From contig PHCX01000002.1 in the NCBI GenBank assembly GCA_002842435.1, positions 124,001 to 188,000 on the forward strand: a DNA stretch of 64,000 nucleotides, in the 5' to 3' direction. Numbering within the stretch: position 1 is the stretch's first letter; the number at the start of each line of letters is the position of its first letter. The notes under the pieces are model-generated. The model searched no databases. It saw nothing but the letters and a program-made list of their open reading frames with translations, and was not told the DNA's origin. Both the position numbers and the translations under genes were made by a program. Source of the DNA: Betaproteobacteria bacterium HGW-Betaproteobacteria-1. GTDB lineage: Bacteria; Pseudomonadota; Gammaproteobacteria; Burkholderiales; Methylophilaceae. Below, piece by piece: positions 42,833 through 50,836 of this stretch.

Positions 42833-43582
42833 ATGGCTAAGCTCATTTATTCATTGGACGGTGCTTTTCTCGGTGATATTGCGCTGGATAAGGAGCGGAT
42901 GACCATAGGTCGTCGTCCCGGCAACGATATTCATATCGACAACCTGGCGGTGAGTGGTGAGCATGCGCTGATTACCACTATCGGCAAAGACGCATTTCTG
43001 GAAGATCTTGGCAGTACCAATGGCACGCTGGTGAATGGCAAGCCGGTTACCAAGCATATCCTGCAGAACGGTGATGTCATCGAGCTCGGTAAATATCAGC
43101 TCAAGTATATCGGCGAGGCAGCTGCCGCTAATGTTGGTGGGCAGGAGGATTTTGAGAAGACCATGATCATCCGGCCGTCGGCGATGAAGGCCGTAGCGCC
43201 AGCTGTAAGCCCAGCATCTGCAGCCACTCCACCTGCAGCCGCATCGGAGCCGGCCGTGAAGGCAGACGCGCCGTCTGCTGCTCCAAAGCCAGCAGCCGAG
43301 GTGCCAACACAAGGCCCGGTCGGCAAGTTGCAGGTACTCAATGGCGCCAGTCAGGGCAAGGAACTGGTGCTGACCAAGGCATTGACCACACTGGGTAAGC
43401 CCGGTGTGCAGGTGGCTGTGATTACCAAACGTCCGCAGGGTTATTTCATCACGCATGTGGAAGGTGCAAACTATCCCAGTGTGAATGGAAGCCCGGTTGG
43501 CGCTCAGGCGCATCCGCTTAATGATCACGACGTGTTGGAGCTCGCCGGCATTAAAATGGAATTCTATTTCTCGCCTGCCTGA
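42833..43582 (+). CDS. FHA-domain phosphothreonine-binding protein
   Basis: The 249-residue protein has an N-terminal FHA domain (about residues 10-95) with the conserved MTIGRRPGNDIHIDNLAVSG, EHALI and LGSTNGTLVNG elements, an Ala/Pro-rich linker (about 115-165) and a second, more divergent FHA-like domain (about 165-248) with VNGSPVGAQAHPLNDHD. A threonine in EKTMIIRP, just after the first domain, resembles the phosphorylated TxxF/TxxI motif of FHA substrates. FHA domains bind phosphothreonine, so it probably reads the adjacent kinase's output. Confidence 0.93.
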   Translation: MAKLIYSLDGAFLGDIALDKERMTIGRRPGNDIHIDNLAVSGEHALITTIGKDAFLEDLGSTNGTLVNGKPVTKHILQNGDVIELGKYQLKYIGEAAAANVGGQEDFEKTMIIRPSAMKAVAPAVSPASAATPPAAASEPAVKADAPSAAPKPAAEVPTQGPVGKLQVLNGASQGKELVLTKALTTLGKPGVQVAVITKRPQGYFITHVEGANYPSVNGSPVGAQAHPLNDHDVLELAGIKMEFYFSPA

Positions 43583-43629
43583 CCGACTGTGCTTGCGAGT
43601 AATTGATGCTGATCAAGGAATCCTGCCAT

Positions 43630-45282
43630 ATGTCTGACCAGCAAGAACTGTTGCGCCGGCTAGACCGGCTCAATGCGATTGGTGTTGCGCTTTCCGCCGA
43701 ACGGGATACGGCGCGACTGATGGAAATCATCCTGCTTGGCGCAAAAGAGATTACCAATGCCGATGGCGGCACGCTGTACAGCGTGACGGATGATCGCAGC
43801 CTCAAGTTCGAGATCATGCGCAATCAGAGCCTGGGGGTGTCGATGGGTGGTACGACCGGAGTCGAGATACCTTTTCCGCCATTGCCCATTTATCTTGAGA
43901 ATAACGCCCCTAATGTGAATATGGTGGCGGCCTATACGGTGCTCAATGACTGTACGGTCAATATCAAGGATGCCTATGAGGAAATAGGCTTCGATTTTTC
44001 CGGAACCCGCAAATTCGACGAGCAGACCGGTTATCGGTCCAAGTCTTTCCTGACCATCCCGATGAAGAATCACGAGAACGAGATCATCGGTGTACTGCAG
44101 TTGATCAATGCGGTTGATCCGGTGAGTGGTGAAATTATCCCGTTCTCCGAAGAGAACCAGCAGTTGGTGGAATCGCTGGCCTCGCAGGCTGCGGTGGCAC
44201 TGACCAATCACAACCTGATCGAAGGCCTGAAAAATCTTTTCGAAGCCTTTATCGAGCTGATTGCCGATGCGATTGATGAAAAGTCACCTTATACCGGCGG
44301 CCATTGCCGTCGCGTTCCAGAGCTGACCATGATGCTGGCAGAAGCAGCCGCCAGAATGGATCGCGGTCCGCTCAGTGATTTCAGCATGAATGAGAAGGAT
44401 ATCTACGAGCTGCGCATTGCGTCCTGGCTGCATGACTGCGGCAAGGTCACTACGCCGGAGTCGGTGATGGATAAACCGACCAAGCTTTCCACCATCTTCG
44501 ACCGTATCCACTTGATCGAGCAGCGTTTCGAGCTTCTGAAACAGCAACACGAAACTGACTTGTTGCGCCAGCAGGTCGCCGCCCTGAAAGCTGGGCGCGA
44601 GGCCGATGTCAGGGCACTGGAGGCCAGGTTTCAGGAGCAGGTGCAACAGTGGGATGCGGACTTCGAGTTTCTGAAGAACGCCAATCTCGGTGGTGAGTTC
44701 ATGGCGCAAGAGCATCTGCAGCGAGTCAAGGATATTGCTGCATACAGTATTACCAACAAAGCCGGTGAGCGAATGCCGTTTCTTAGTGAGGATGAAGTCT
44801 ATAACCTCAGTATTTCGCGCGGTACTCTGACCGCGGAGGAGCGTGCCATTATCAATAACCATATTGTGGTGACCATCAATATGCTGGAATCGCTGCCTTA
44901 TCCGAAGGACCTCAAGCGCGTGCCGGAATATGCCGGTGGGCACCATGAGCGCATGGACGGCAGGGGTTATCCGCGCGGCCTGGCGCGTGAGCAGATGTCG
45001 ATTCCGGCCAGGGTGATGGGTATTGCTGATATCTTCGAGGCGCTAACCTCGCGAGATCGTCCTTACAAGAAAGCCAAGACTCTCACCGAGTCGCTGCATA
45101 TTCTCGGCCAGATGAAGCTGGATCATCATATTGACCCGGACCTGTTCGACATCTTTATTCACGACAAGATATACATGCGCTATGCCGAGAAATTCCTCGA
45201 GCCGGAACAGATCGACGAGGTGGATGAGTCGAAAATTCCCGGATATGACCCCTATTCGGCCTATCGGACAATCAATAGCTAA
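43630..45282 (+). CDS. GAF-HD-GYP cyclic-di-GMP phosphodiesterase
   Basis: ATG 43630 is preferred (AAGGA upstream); TTG 43603 would add nine residues. The 550-residue protein has an N-terminal GAF domain (about 10-180), a helix, and an HD-GYP domain with His268-Asp269 in SWLHDCGK and GYP at 446-448 in HHERMDGRGYPRG, interrupted by a long charged coiled-coil insertion (about 295-360). HD-GYP enzymes degrade cyclic-di-GMP. It closes the kinase/phosphatase/FHA cluster, suggesting crosstalk between protein phosphorylation and this second messenger. Confidence 0.92.
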   Translation: MSDQQELLRRLDRLNAIGVALSAERDTARLMEIILLGAKEITNADGGTLYSVTDDRSLKFEIMRNQSLGVSMGGTTGVEIPFPPLPIYLENNAPNVNMVAAYTVLNDCTVNIKDAYEEIGFDFSGTRKFDEQTGYRSKSFLTIPMKNHENEIIGVLQLINAVDPVSGEIIPFSEENQQLVESLASQAAVALTNHNLIEGLKNLFEAFIELIADAIDEKSPYTGGHCRRVPELTMMLAEAAARMDRGPLSDFSMNEKDIYELRIASWLHDCGKVTTPESVMDKPTKLSTIFDRIHLIEQRFELLKQQHETDLLRQQVAALKAGREADVRALEARFQEQVQQWDADFEFLKNANLGGEFMAQEHLQRVKDIAAYSITNKAGERMPFLSEDEVYNLSISRGTLTAEERAIINNHIVVTINMLESLPYPKDLKRVPEYAGGHHERMDGRGYPRGLAREQMSIPARVMGIADIFEALTSRDRPYKKAKTLTESLHILGQMKLDHHIDPDLFDIFIHDKIYMRYAEKFLEPEQIDEVDESKIPGYDPYSAYRTINS

Positions 45283-45311
45283 AGTCATGGGCCGGTTCAG
45301 GACGACCGGCT

Positions 45312-45581
45312 TCAATCGTCATCTGCATCGGCGGTTTCCTGAATCAACTGCGGGATATCTTCAGGTTTTGCGCCGTAAATGAAGCGGCCGTCAGGCGCGA
45401 TTTTGAGATTGGGGCCGCGCTCGCAGAAACCCAGGCATTTGAATCGTTCCATGCGGATATTCAGTCCTGGTCTTGAAATCTCGGCTTCCACCAAGTTAGC
45501 GATTTCGATACCGCCGCGTGCGCCGCATGAAGGCTGGTTGGGGTTGGCGCGATGGTTGACGCAGACGATGATGGTCTTCAT
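45312..45581 (-). CDS. Thioredoxin-like 2Fe-2S ferredoxin
   Basis: The 89-residue protein has the four cysteines of the thioredoxin-like ferredoxin family: Cys7, Cys19 (NQPSCGARGG), and Cys49 and Cys53 in KCLGFCERGPNL. This fold binds one 2Fe-2S cluster and usually serves as an electron carrier. It lies 19 bp after lpxH on the same strand, at the end of a five-gene minus-strand run. The electron partner is unknown. Confidence 0.9.
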   Translation of the reverse strand: MKTIIVCVNHRANPNQPSCGARGGIEIANLVEAEISRPGLNIRMERFKCLGFCERGPNLKIAPDGRFIYGAKPEDIPQLIQETADADDD

Positions 45582-45600
45582 GGCTGGTTAGCCCGGCGAG

Positions 45601-46350
45601 CTATACAAGCGGCAGGGCTTTGCAACCATCCGTATCCAGCCGTAGGCAGCTTCCTTGTTCATACCAGTCGCCCAATACCCAGCGCACGATGTGGTGCCGG
45701 TCGATTTCAATATCATGCCTGGCCGGTCTGTGCGTGTGGCCGTGAATGAAGATGTCGGGGTAGTCGTACGCTCTGAGCAGTGCAAAGACGGCATCCTGGT
45801 TGACGTCCATGATGACTTCCGATTTTCCGGATTTCTCCTGTTCGCTACGCATGCGCAAAGCCTCGATCTGGGCTTTTCTCGCAGACAAGGGCTGAGCCAG
45901 GAATTGGGCTTGCCAGGCAGGGTGGCGAACCTGCTGACGGAATTCCTGATAGGCGAGGTCATCAGTGCATAGTGCATCGCCATGACTTAACAGGACACGG
46001 TACCCATGGAGATCGTGCATGGTCGGATCCTGCAGAATCTGCAGGTTTGCCGTTTCCGCGAACTCATTGCCCAACAGAAAGTCACGGTTGCCGTGAATCA
46101 GGTAGCAGGAGACGCTGTGCGTCGAAAGCCGCTTTAGTGCCTGAATGACGGTTTGATTGTGCGGATCCGCCAAGTCGTCATCGCCTGCCCAATACTCGAA
46201 AAGGTCGCCGAGAATGTAGAGCGCATCGGCCCGGCGTGCCGTGGTGTCTATAAAACGGACGAATTGATCGGTGATGGCTGGGCGGGAAGCACACAAATGC
46301 AGATCGGAAATGAGGAGCGTGTGTCGATCTTCATTTCCGCTGGGTTGCAT
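45601..46350 (-). CDS. lpxH: UDP-2,3-diacylglucosamine diphosphatase
   Basis: LpxH hydrolyses UDP-2,3-diacylglucosamine to lipid X in lipid A synthesis. The 249-residue protein carries all metallophosphatase motifs: LLISDLHL, LGDLFEYWAGDD, IHGNRDFLLG, LSHGDALCTDD and IHGHTHRPARH. The length is standard. It begins 14 bp after ppiB, an association known from other proteobacteria. Confidence 0.95.
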   Translation of the reverse strand: MQPSGNEDRHTLLISDLHLCASRPAITDQFVRFIDTTARRADALYILGDLFEYWAGDDDLADPHNQTVIQALKRLSTHSVSCYLIHGNRDFLLGNEFAETANLQILQDPTMHDLHGYRVLLSHGDALCTDDLAYQEFRQQVRHPAWQAQFLAQPLSARKAQIEALRMRSEQEKSGKSEVIMDVNQDAVFALLRAYDYPDIFIHGHTHRPARHDIEIDRHHIVRWVLGDWYEQGSCLRLDTDGCKALPLV

Positions 46351-46364
46351 GATTAGAGGCGCGG

Positions 46365-46856
46365 TCAGATGACTTCGGCGCGTTCGATGATGACGTCTTC
46401 CACCGGCACATCCTGATGCCCGGCTTTGCTGCCAGTCTTCACTTTTCTGATAGCGTCGACCACTTCCATGCCTTCCATTACCTTGCCGAACACGCAGTAA
46501 CCCCAGCCTTGTGCTGTCGGTGCGGTGAAATTCAGAAAATCATTGTCGTTAACGTTAATGAAAAACTGGCTGCTGGCCGAATCCGGGTTCGGAGTACGTG
46601 CCATGGCAATGGTATAGATGCTGTTCCTGAGGCCGTTATTGGCTTCGTTCTTGATCGATGCGTTGGTAGGCTTCTGGTTCATGCCCGGTTCAAAACCGCC
46701 GCCCTGAATCATGAAGCCATCAATCACACGGTGAAAAATCGTGTTGGCGTAAAAGCCGCTGTTGACGTATTCCAGAAAATTGGCGGTGGTGATGGGTGCT
46801 TTTTCTGCATCGAGTTCAATGGTGATGGTACCGAAATTGGTATGAAGTTTTACCAC
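46365..46856 (-). CDS. ppiB: Peptidyl-prolyl cis-trans isomerase (cyclophilin, PpiB type)
   Basis: The 163-residue cyclophilin has no signal peptide and so is cytoplasmic. Hallmarks are [31 protein letters not shown] with the catalytic arginine, [19 protein letters not shown] and the tryptophan-containing loop [10 protein letters not shown]. It is 14 bp upstream of lpxH and 46 bp downstream of the L,D-transpeptidase gene. Confidence 0.95.
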   Translation of the reverse strand: MVKLHTNFGTITIELDAEKAPITTANFLEYVNSGFYANTIFHRVIDGFMIQGGGFEPGMNQKPTNASIKNEANNGLRNSIYTIAMARTPNPDSASSQFFINVNDNDFLNFTAPTAQGWGYCVFGKVMEGMEVVDAIRKVKTGSKAGHQDVPVEDVIIERAEVI

Positions 46857-46902
46857 GGGATTTCCTTAGATAGTGAGGTTGTAAGACTGCTGACAGGAGA
46901 GA

Positions 46903-48144
46903 TCAGGCCGGGCCTTCGTACATGATCTTCCAGGTGTTGTTCTCCAGTACCCAGTACTGGCGTTTGCGCATTTTGCTGTCCAGATGGTTGCTTTTGAATG
47001 ATTGCTCAAAATTGATCACAGCCATTTCCTGTTTGCTGTTCGGGTAGCGCAGCATACTGACATTCGACAGCTTGATTTGCACATTTGGCTTGTTGGCTTG
47101 CACTCGGCGTTTGTGATTTACCCAAGCGCTGTAATCAGAGCCTTTGCTGAAAAAGTTCTTTGAATAGTGGGCAAGGTAACGCTCGGTATTCTGCGACTCC
47201 CAATCCTTGCGCCAGGTTTCCAGTGTGCTGGCAAGTGACTCCTTTTGCTGGGAAACCTGATTCTCTTCCAGCCACTGCAGGTTGTTGGCAATGACGAACA
47301 GAGTCTTCCCTCTCTTGAAGATAGGTTCCAGGCTCTTGAGTTCAGGGTTCGCCATCACCAGGCAACCGTCGCTTGCCAGCGGGGGTCTGCTGTAGGTATC
47401 GCTGGGTGTGCCGTGTAGCCAGATACCGTAGCCATTCTTGCCCTGATGACGATCCCATTCATTCGGGTAATTGAGGGGGAACGCCATGCCGCCGTAAAAA
47501 TCCGGCAGTTCCTTGGACAGCTTTGTGCCTGCAAAGTACACCCCTATGGGGGTGCGTTTGTCGCCTTCGACGAATTTGTCACTGCCATTCTTGCCCAGAG
47601 TTACATAGTAGTCGTTGACGTAGACGGGTTTGCCATTGTCGTTGCGGTATACATAAAGGCGGGATTTGTCCGCGTCGACGACGATGACATGTTCGTGACT
47701 TTTGTCGATTTGCCACAAAGGTTCCGGCAGGCCGCGGGGCCTTTGCTGTGCAAGATAATGCTCAAGACGCAGACGTGCCTCGCTCTGGAAATCCTGGATT
47801 ACTTCTGGCTGGCGGCCGGAGGAGTTGCCGAAGGTGCTGATCTGCTGGGCGCGGGCCATCAGGAGATCGCCGCGGACCAGATGTGCAAGCTTGAAATTCG
47901 GCGCCTTGTTCAGCAATTCTTCTGTCGTTTCCAGCGCCTGTTGCAACTGTCCCTGTGTGACTTCAAGCAGGCTCTTGATCAGCAGTTGTTCGATATTGTT
48001 GGGATTGAATTTGCTGGAGCTGCCTGCGCTGGAGCCGCCGAAAAAGAAGTCGCTGAAGCTGCTGCGGTTGATTGCCGTGGCATTCCACGGCAGCAACGAG
48101 CTGCTGATAATCAGTACCTGTAATACAAGTTTGAGTTTATGCAT
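46903..48144 (-). CDS. Periplasmic L,D-transpeptidase with C-terminal NTF2-like domain
   Basis: The 413-residue protein has a signal peptide (cleavage near NATA, residue 24), a TPR-like N-terminal region (about 50-140), a YkuD L,D-transpeptidase domain (about 150-290) and a C-terminal NTF2/SnoaL-like domain (about 305-413). The catalytic site is His244 (WLHGTP) and Cys261 (ASDGC). L,D-transpeptidases form 3-3 peptidoglycan crosslinks or attach proteins to the wall. The C-terminal domain closely parallels that of the TPR protein encoded 20 bp upstream, suggesting a paired function. Confidence 0.9.
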   Translation of the reverse strand: MHKLKLVLQVLIISSSLLPWNATAINRSSFSDFFFGGSSAGSSSKFNPNNIEQLLIKSLLEVTQGQLQQALETTEELLNKAPNFKLAHLVRGDLLMARAQQISTFGNSSGRQPEVIQDFQSEARLRLEHYLAQQRPRGLPEPLWQIDKSHEHVIVVDADKSRLYVYRNDNGKPVYVNDYYVTLGKNGSDKFVEGDKRTPIGVYFAGTKLSKELPDFYGGMAFPLNYPNEWDRHQGKNGYGIWLHGTPSDTYSRPPLASDGCLVMANPELKSLEPIFKRGKTLFVIANNLQWLEENQVSQQKESLASTLETWRKDWESQNTERYLAHYSKNFFSKGSDYSAWVNHKRRVQANKPNVQIKLSNVSMLRYPNSKQEMAVINFEQSFKSNHLDSKMRKRQYWVLENNTWKIMYEGPA

Positions 48145-48164
48145 TACTTTTCAATTTACTCGAT

Positions 48165-49166
48165 TCAACGTTGAGCAACTTCTTGTTCAATCAGCCACTG
48201 GCCGTTGATATTGATCATGACCAGGGTTTTGCCTGTGCGCTGTGACAGGTGAGATGCGCGATAGTTTTGCTTGAAGCTCACGCGGGCCTGTGTATTGCTC
48301 TCCATGTTGATATTGAGGTCGCTGATCTCAACCTTGATGCTTTTCGGTGCGGAGATGCGGGAGCGGCGCAGATTTTCCCAAGCGCTGCGGCTTTCACCCT
48401 TGGGTGTCTTGAAGCTGGAGCTGTAGCTGGCCAGGTAGGCATCGACATCCTGATCAGACCAGGCATTTGCCCATTTTGCGACAGCTGCCTTGATATCCTC
48501 GCTGGCGTCGACCGCAGCGGCCGGGGCGGGTGTTGCTGGTGCGGCTGTCGGTGACGCGACTTGTGCAGGTTTCGCAGCTTGTTTGGTATTTGCCAGCTTG
48601 GCCGGCTCACTGGCCTTGGTTACCGGACGTGTTGCACTCATGACCGGTTTCTTGGTAGAGGAGAACAGGTCGCGGATCAGGGCCAGCTTGTTTTGCGCGC
48701 GGGTGTTGCCGCTGTCCAGTTGAAGGGCTTTGTCATAGGCTTCGGATGCCATTCTGGCATAGATGTCACCAAGGTTCTCGTGTGCGGTGGCATAGCTGGG
48801 GTGCGTCTTGATTGCGCTTTCCAGCGCTTTTCTGGCCTGATCGTACTCACCTTTCTCAGCGTAAAGAACGGCTAGGTTGTTGTGTGGCTCGGGCAGGTTA
48901 GGGTTTTTGCTGGTAATGTCGGCGAATATCTTGATAGCTTCGTCGCGGCGATTCAGTTCGGCCAGAATCACGCCCTTGATGAATTGCGCCTGGACATCCT
49001 TGGGGTTGGAGGCAATGTAAGAGTTCACGCGCTCAAGAGCCGCTGCCTGCTGGCCTTGATTGGCGAGTTGGGCGATCTCCTTCAAGTCTTCTGCCTGGGC
49101 GATACCAAAAACGAAGATAGAGGCAATCAGTAACAAAGCACGAGGCAAAGCGCGGATTAATGGCAT
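48165..49166 (-). CDS. Exported TPR protein with C-terminal NTF2-like domain
   Basis: The 333-residue protein has a signal peptide (cleavage after AQA, near residue 25), about three tetratricopeptide repeats (about 28-165, including ALERVNSYIASNPKDVQAQ and EPHNNLAVLYAEKGEYDQA), an Ala/Pro/Lys-rich linker and a C-terminal NTF2/SnoaL-like domain (about 225-333). The last domain shares its pattern (WANAWSDQDVDAYLASYSSSF) with the neighbouring L,D-transpeptidase (WRKDWESQNTERYLAHYSKNF). It probably acts in the periplasm as a partner or scaffold for cell-wall crosslinking; that is inference. Confidence 0.85.
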   Translation of the reverse strand: MPLIRALPRALLLIASIFVFGIAQAEDLKEIAQLANQGQQAAALERVNSYIASNPKDVQAQFIKGVILAELNRRDEAIKIFADITSKNPNLPEPHNNLAVLYAEKGEYDQARKALESAIKTHPSYATAHENLGDIYARMASEAYDKALQLDSGNTRAQNKLALIRDLFSSTKKPVMSATRPVTKASEPAKLANTKQAAKPAQVASPTAAPATPAPAAAVDASEDIKAAVAKWANAWSDQDVDAYLASYSSSFKTPKGESRSAWENLRRSRISAPKSIKVEISDLNINMESNTQARVSFKQNYRASHLSQRTGKTLVMININGQWLIEQEVAQR

Positions 49167-49320
49167 TGTGATATACTTTTCGAGTCAAATAAGTAGCAAT
49201 TCTAACAACAAGCCCAATCAACCTCCAATAGCTCATTTCATTTCTTAGTGATTAATTTTGCAGCAGAATTTTAAGGCGTCGATACGTTCAGAGTTCTGTC
49301 AGCGATAAACCTCCCGAAAA

Positions 49321-50718
49321 ATGCTCAAAATCTATAATTCCATCGCCCGTGAAAAGCAGACATTTGTCCCGATCGTTGCCGGCAAGGTCAGCATGTACGT
49401 TTGTGGTATGACGGTTTATGACTATTGCCATCTTGGCCATGCGCGCGTGATGGTGGTGTTCGATATGGTCAACCGTTGGCTGATGGCCTCCGGTTTTGAT
49501 GTTACTTACGTACGCAATATCACGGACATCGATGACAAGATCATCAATCGCGCCAATGAGCGCGGCATTACTATTCAATCGCTGACTGATGAGTTCATCC
49601 GGGCCATGGATGAGGATTCCGAGAAGCTGGGCGTATTGAGGCCGGATATCGAGCCGCGTGCCACCATGCATATCGCGGACATGGTGACCATGATCGGTCA
49701 ATTGATAGAAAAGGGCCATGCCTATCCGGCGGATAACGGCGATGTGTTCTATTCGGTCAACAGCTTCGAGGGCTACGGCAAGCTCTCCGGCAAATCACTG
49801 GAAGACTTGCGCGCGGGCGAACGGGTCGAGGTGGACAGCTTCAAGCGCGATCCCATGGATTTCGTGCTGTGGAAAGCCGCCAAGCCCAATGAGCCTAGCT
49901 ACGACTCGCCGTGGGGCAAAGGCCGCCCGGGCTGGCACATCGAGTGTTCGGCCATGGGCGCGCATCACCTCGGCAAGCACTTCGATATTCACGGCGGTGG
50001 CCAGGACCTGCAGTTTCCGCATCATGAAAACGAGATCGCCCAGTCTGAAGGCGCCCACGACTGTACTTTCGTCAATTACTGGATGCATAACGGTTTTGTC
50101 CGCGTCGACGATGAAAAGATGTCCAAGTCCTTGGGCAATTTTTTCACCATTCGTGAAGTGTTGAAAAAATACAAGGCTGAAGTCGTGCGCTTTTTCATTC
50201 TGCGCGCGCAATATCGCAGTCCGCTGAATTATTCCGATCAGCACCTGAATGATGCGAACCAGGCGTTGTTGCGACTTTACACAGCACTGAAGAATGTGCC
50301 GCCATTGGATGTCGGCATTGACTGGCAAACGCCTTATGCCAAACGCTTCAAGGAAGCGTTGGACGATGATTTCAATACGCCGGAAGCTTTCGCCGTGCTG
50401 TTTGACCTGGCGAATGAGGCTAATCGTAGCAAATCGGCAGAAATCTCCGGCCTGCTCAAGGCGCTGGGTAATTTGCTGGGTTTGCTGGGGAGCGACCCTC
50501 TGGCCTTCATGCAGGATGCTGGCGGTAGTTATGCAGATGATTCGACCGACGCAACCGGCACTCTCACCAATGAACGCATCGAGGAACTGATACATCAGCG
50601 TTTGAGCGCCAAGAAAGACAAGAACTTTGCCGAAGCCGACCGCATCCGCAAGGAGCTGTCTGACCAGGGCATCATCCTTGAAGACTCGTCGCAGGGCACA
50701 ACCTGGCGACGGGCGTAA
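49321..50718 (+). CDS. cysS: Cysteinyl-tRNA synthetase
   Basis: The class I synthetase has 465 residues, the usual length. The HIGH-type motif is CHLGHAR near residue 34, the KMSKS motif is EKMSKSLGN near residue 267, and zinc ligands are visible in [10 protein letters not shown] and WHIECSAM with the downstream [14 protein letters not shown]. It is divergent from the TPR gene and is followed by a strong terminator, so it forms its own unit. Confidence 0.97.
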   Translation: MLKIYNSIAREKQTFVPIVAGKVSMYVCGMTVYDYCHLGHARVMVVFDMVNRWLMASGFDVTYVRNITDIDDKIINRANERGITIQSLTDEFIRAMDEDSEKLGVLRPDIEPRATMHIADMVTMIGQLIEKGHAYPADNGDVFYSVNSFEGYGKLSGKSLEDLRAGERVEVDSFKRDPMDFVLWKAAKPNEPSYDSPWGKGRPGWHIECSAMGAHHLGKHFDIHGGGQDLQFPHHENEIAQSEGAHDCTFVNYWMHNGFVRVDDEKMSKSLGNFFTIREVLKKYKAEVVRFFILRAQYRSPLNYSDQHLNDANQALLRLYTALKNVPPLDVGIDWQTPYAKRFKEALDDDFNTPEAFAVLFDLANEANRSKSAEISGLLKALGNLLGLLGSDPLAFMQDAGGSYADDSTDATGTLTNERIEELIHQRLSAKKDKNFAEADRIRKELSDQGIILEDSSQGTTWRRA

Positions 50719-50734
50719 GTCAAAAACCCTGTTC

Positions 50735-50764
50735 AAAAGAGGCCTTTTCAGGCCTCTTTTTTTT
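50735..50764 (+). terminator. Rho-independent terminator after cysS
   Basis: An 11-bp stem (50735-50745 with 50750-50760, AGAGGCCT/AGGCCTCT core) with a TTTC loop runs into a T-run ending at 50764. Confidence 0.95.
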
Positions 50765-50836
50765 GGTTGCATCTGATGAAAACTCATCTATACTGACCTG
50801 TATAACAAAATAAAATGTTTGATACAGGAGAAGTGT

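Noticed and set aside
42833-45282. Type VI secretion locus suggested by the FHA/kinase/phosphatase triad
   Set aside because: No Tss structural gene, Hcp or VgrG occurs anywhere in the window.
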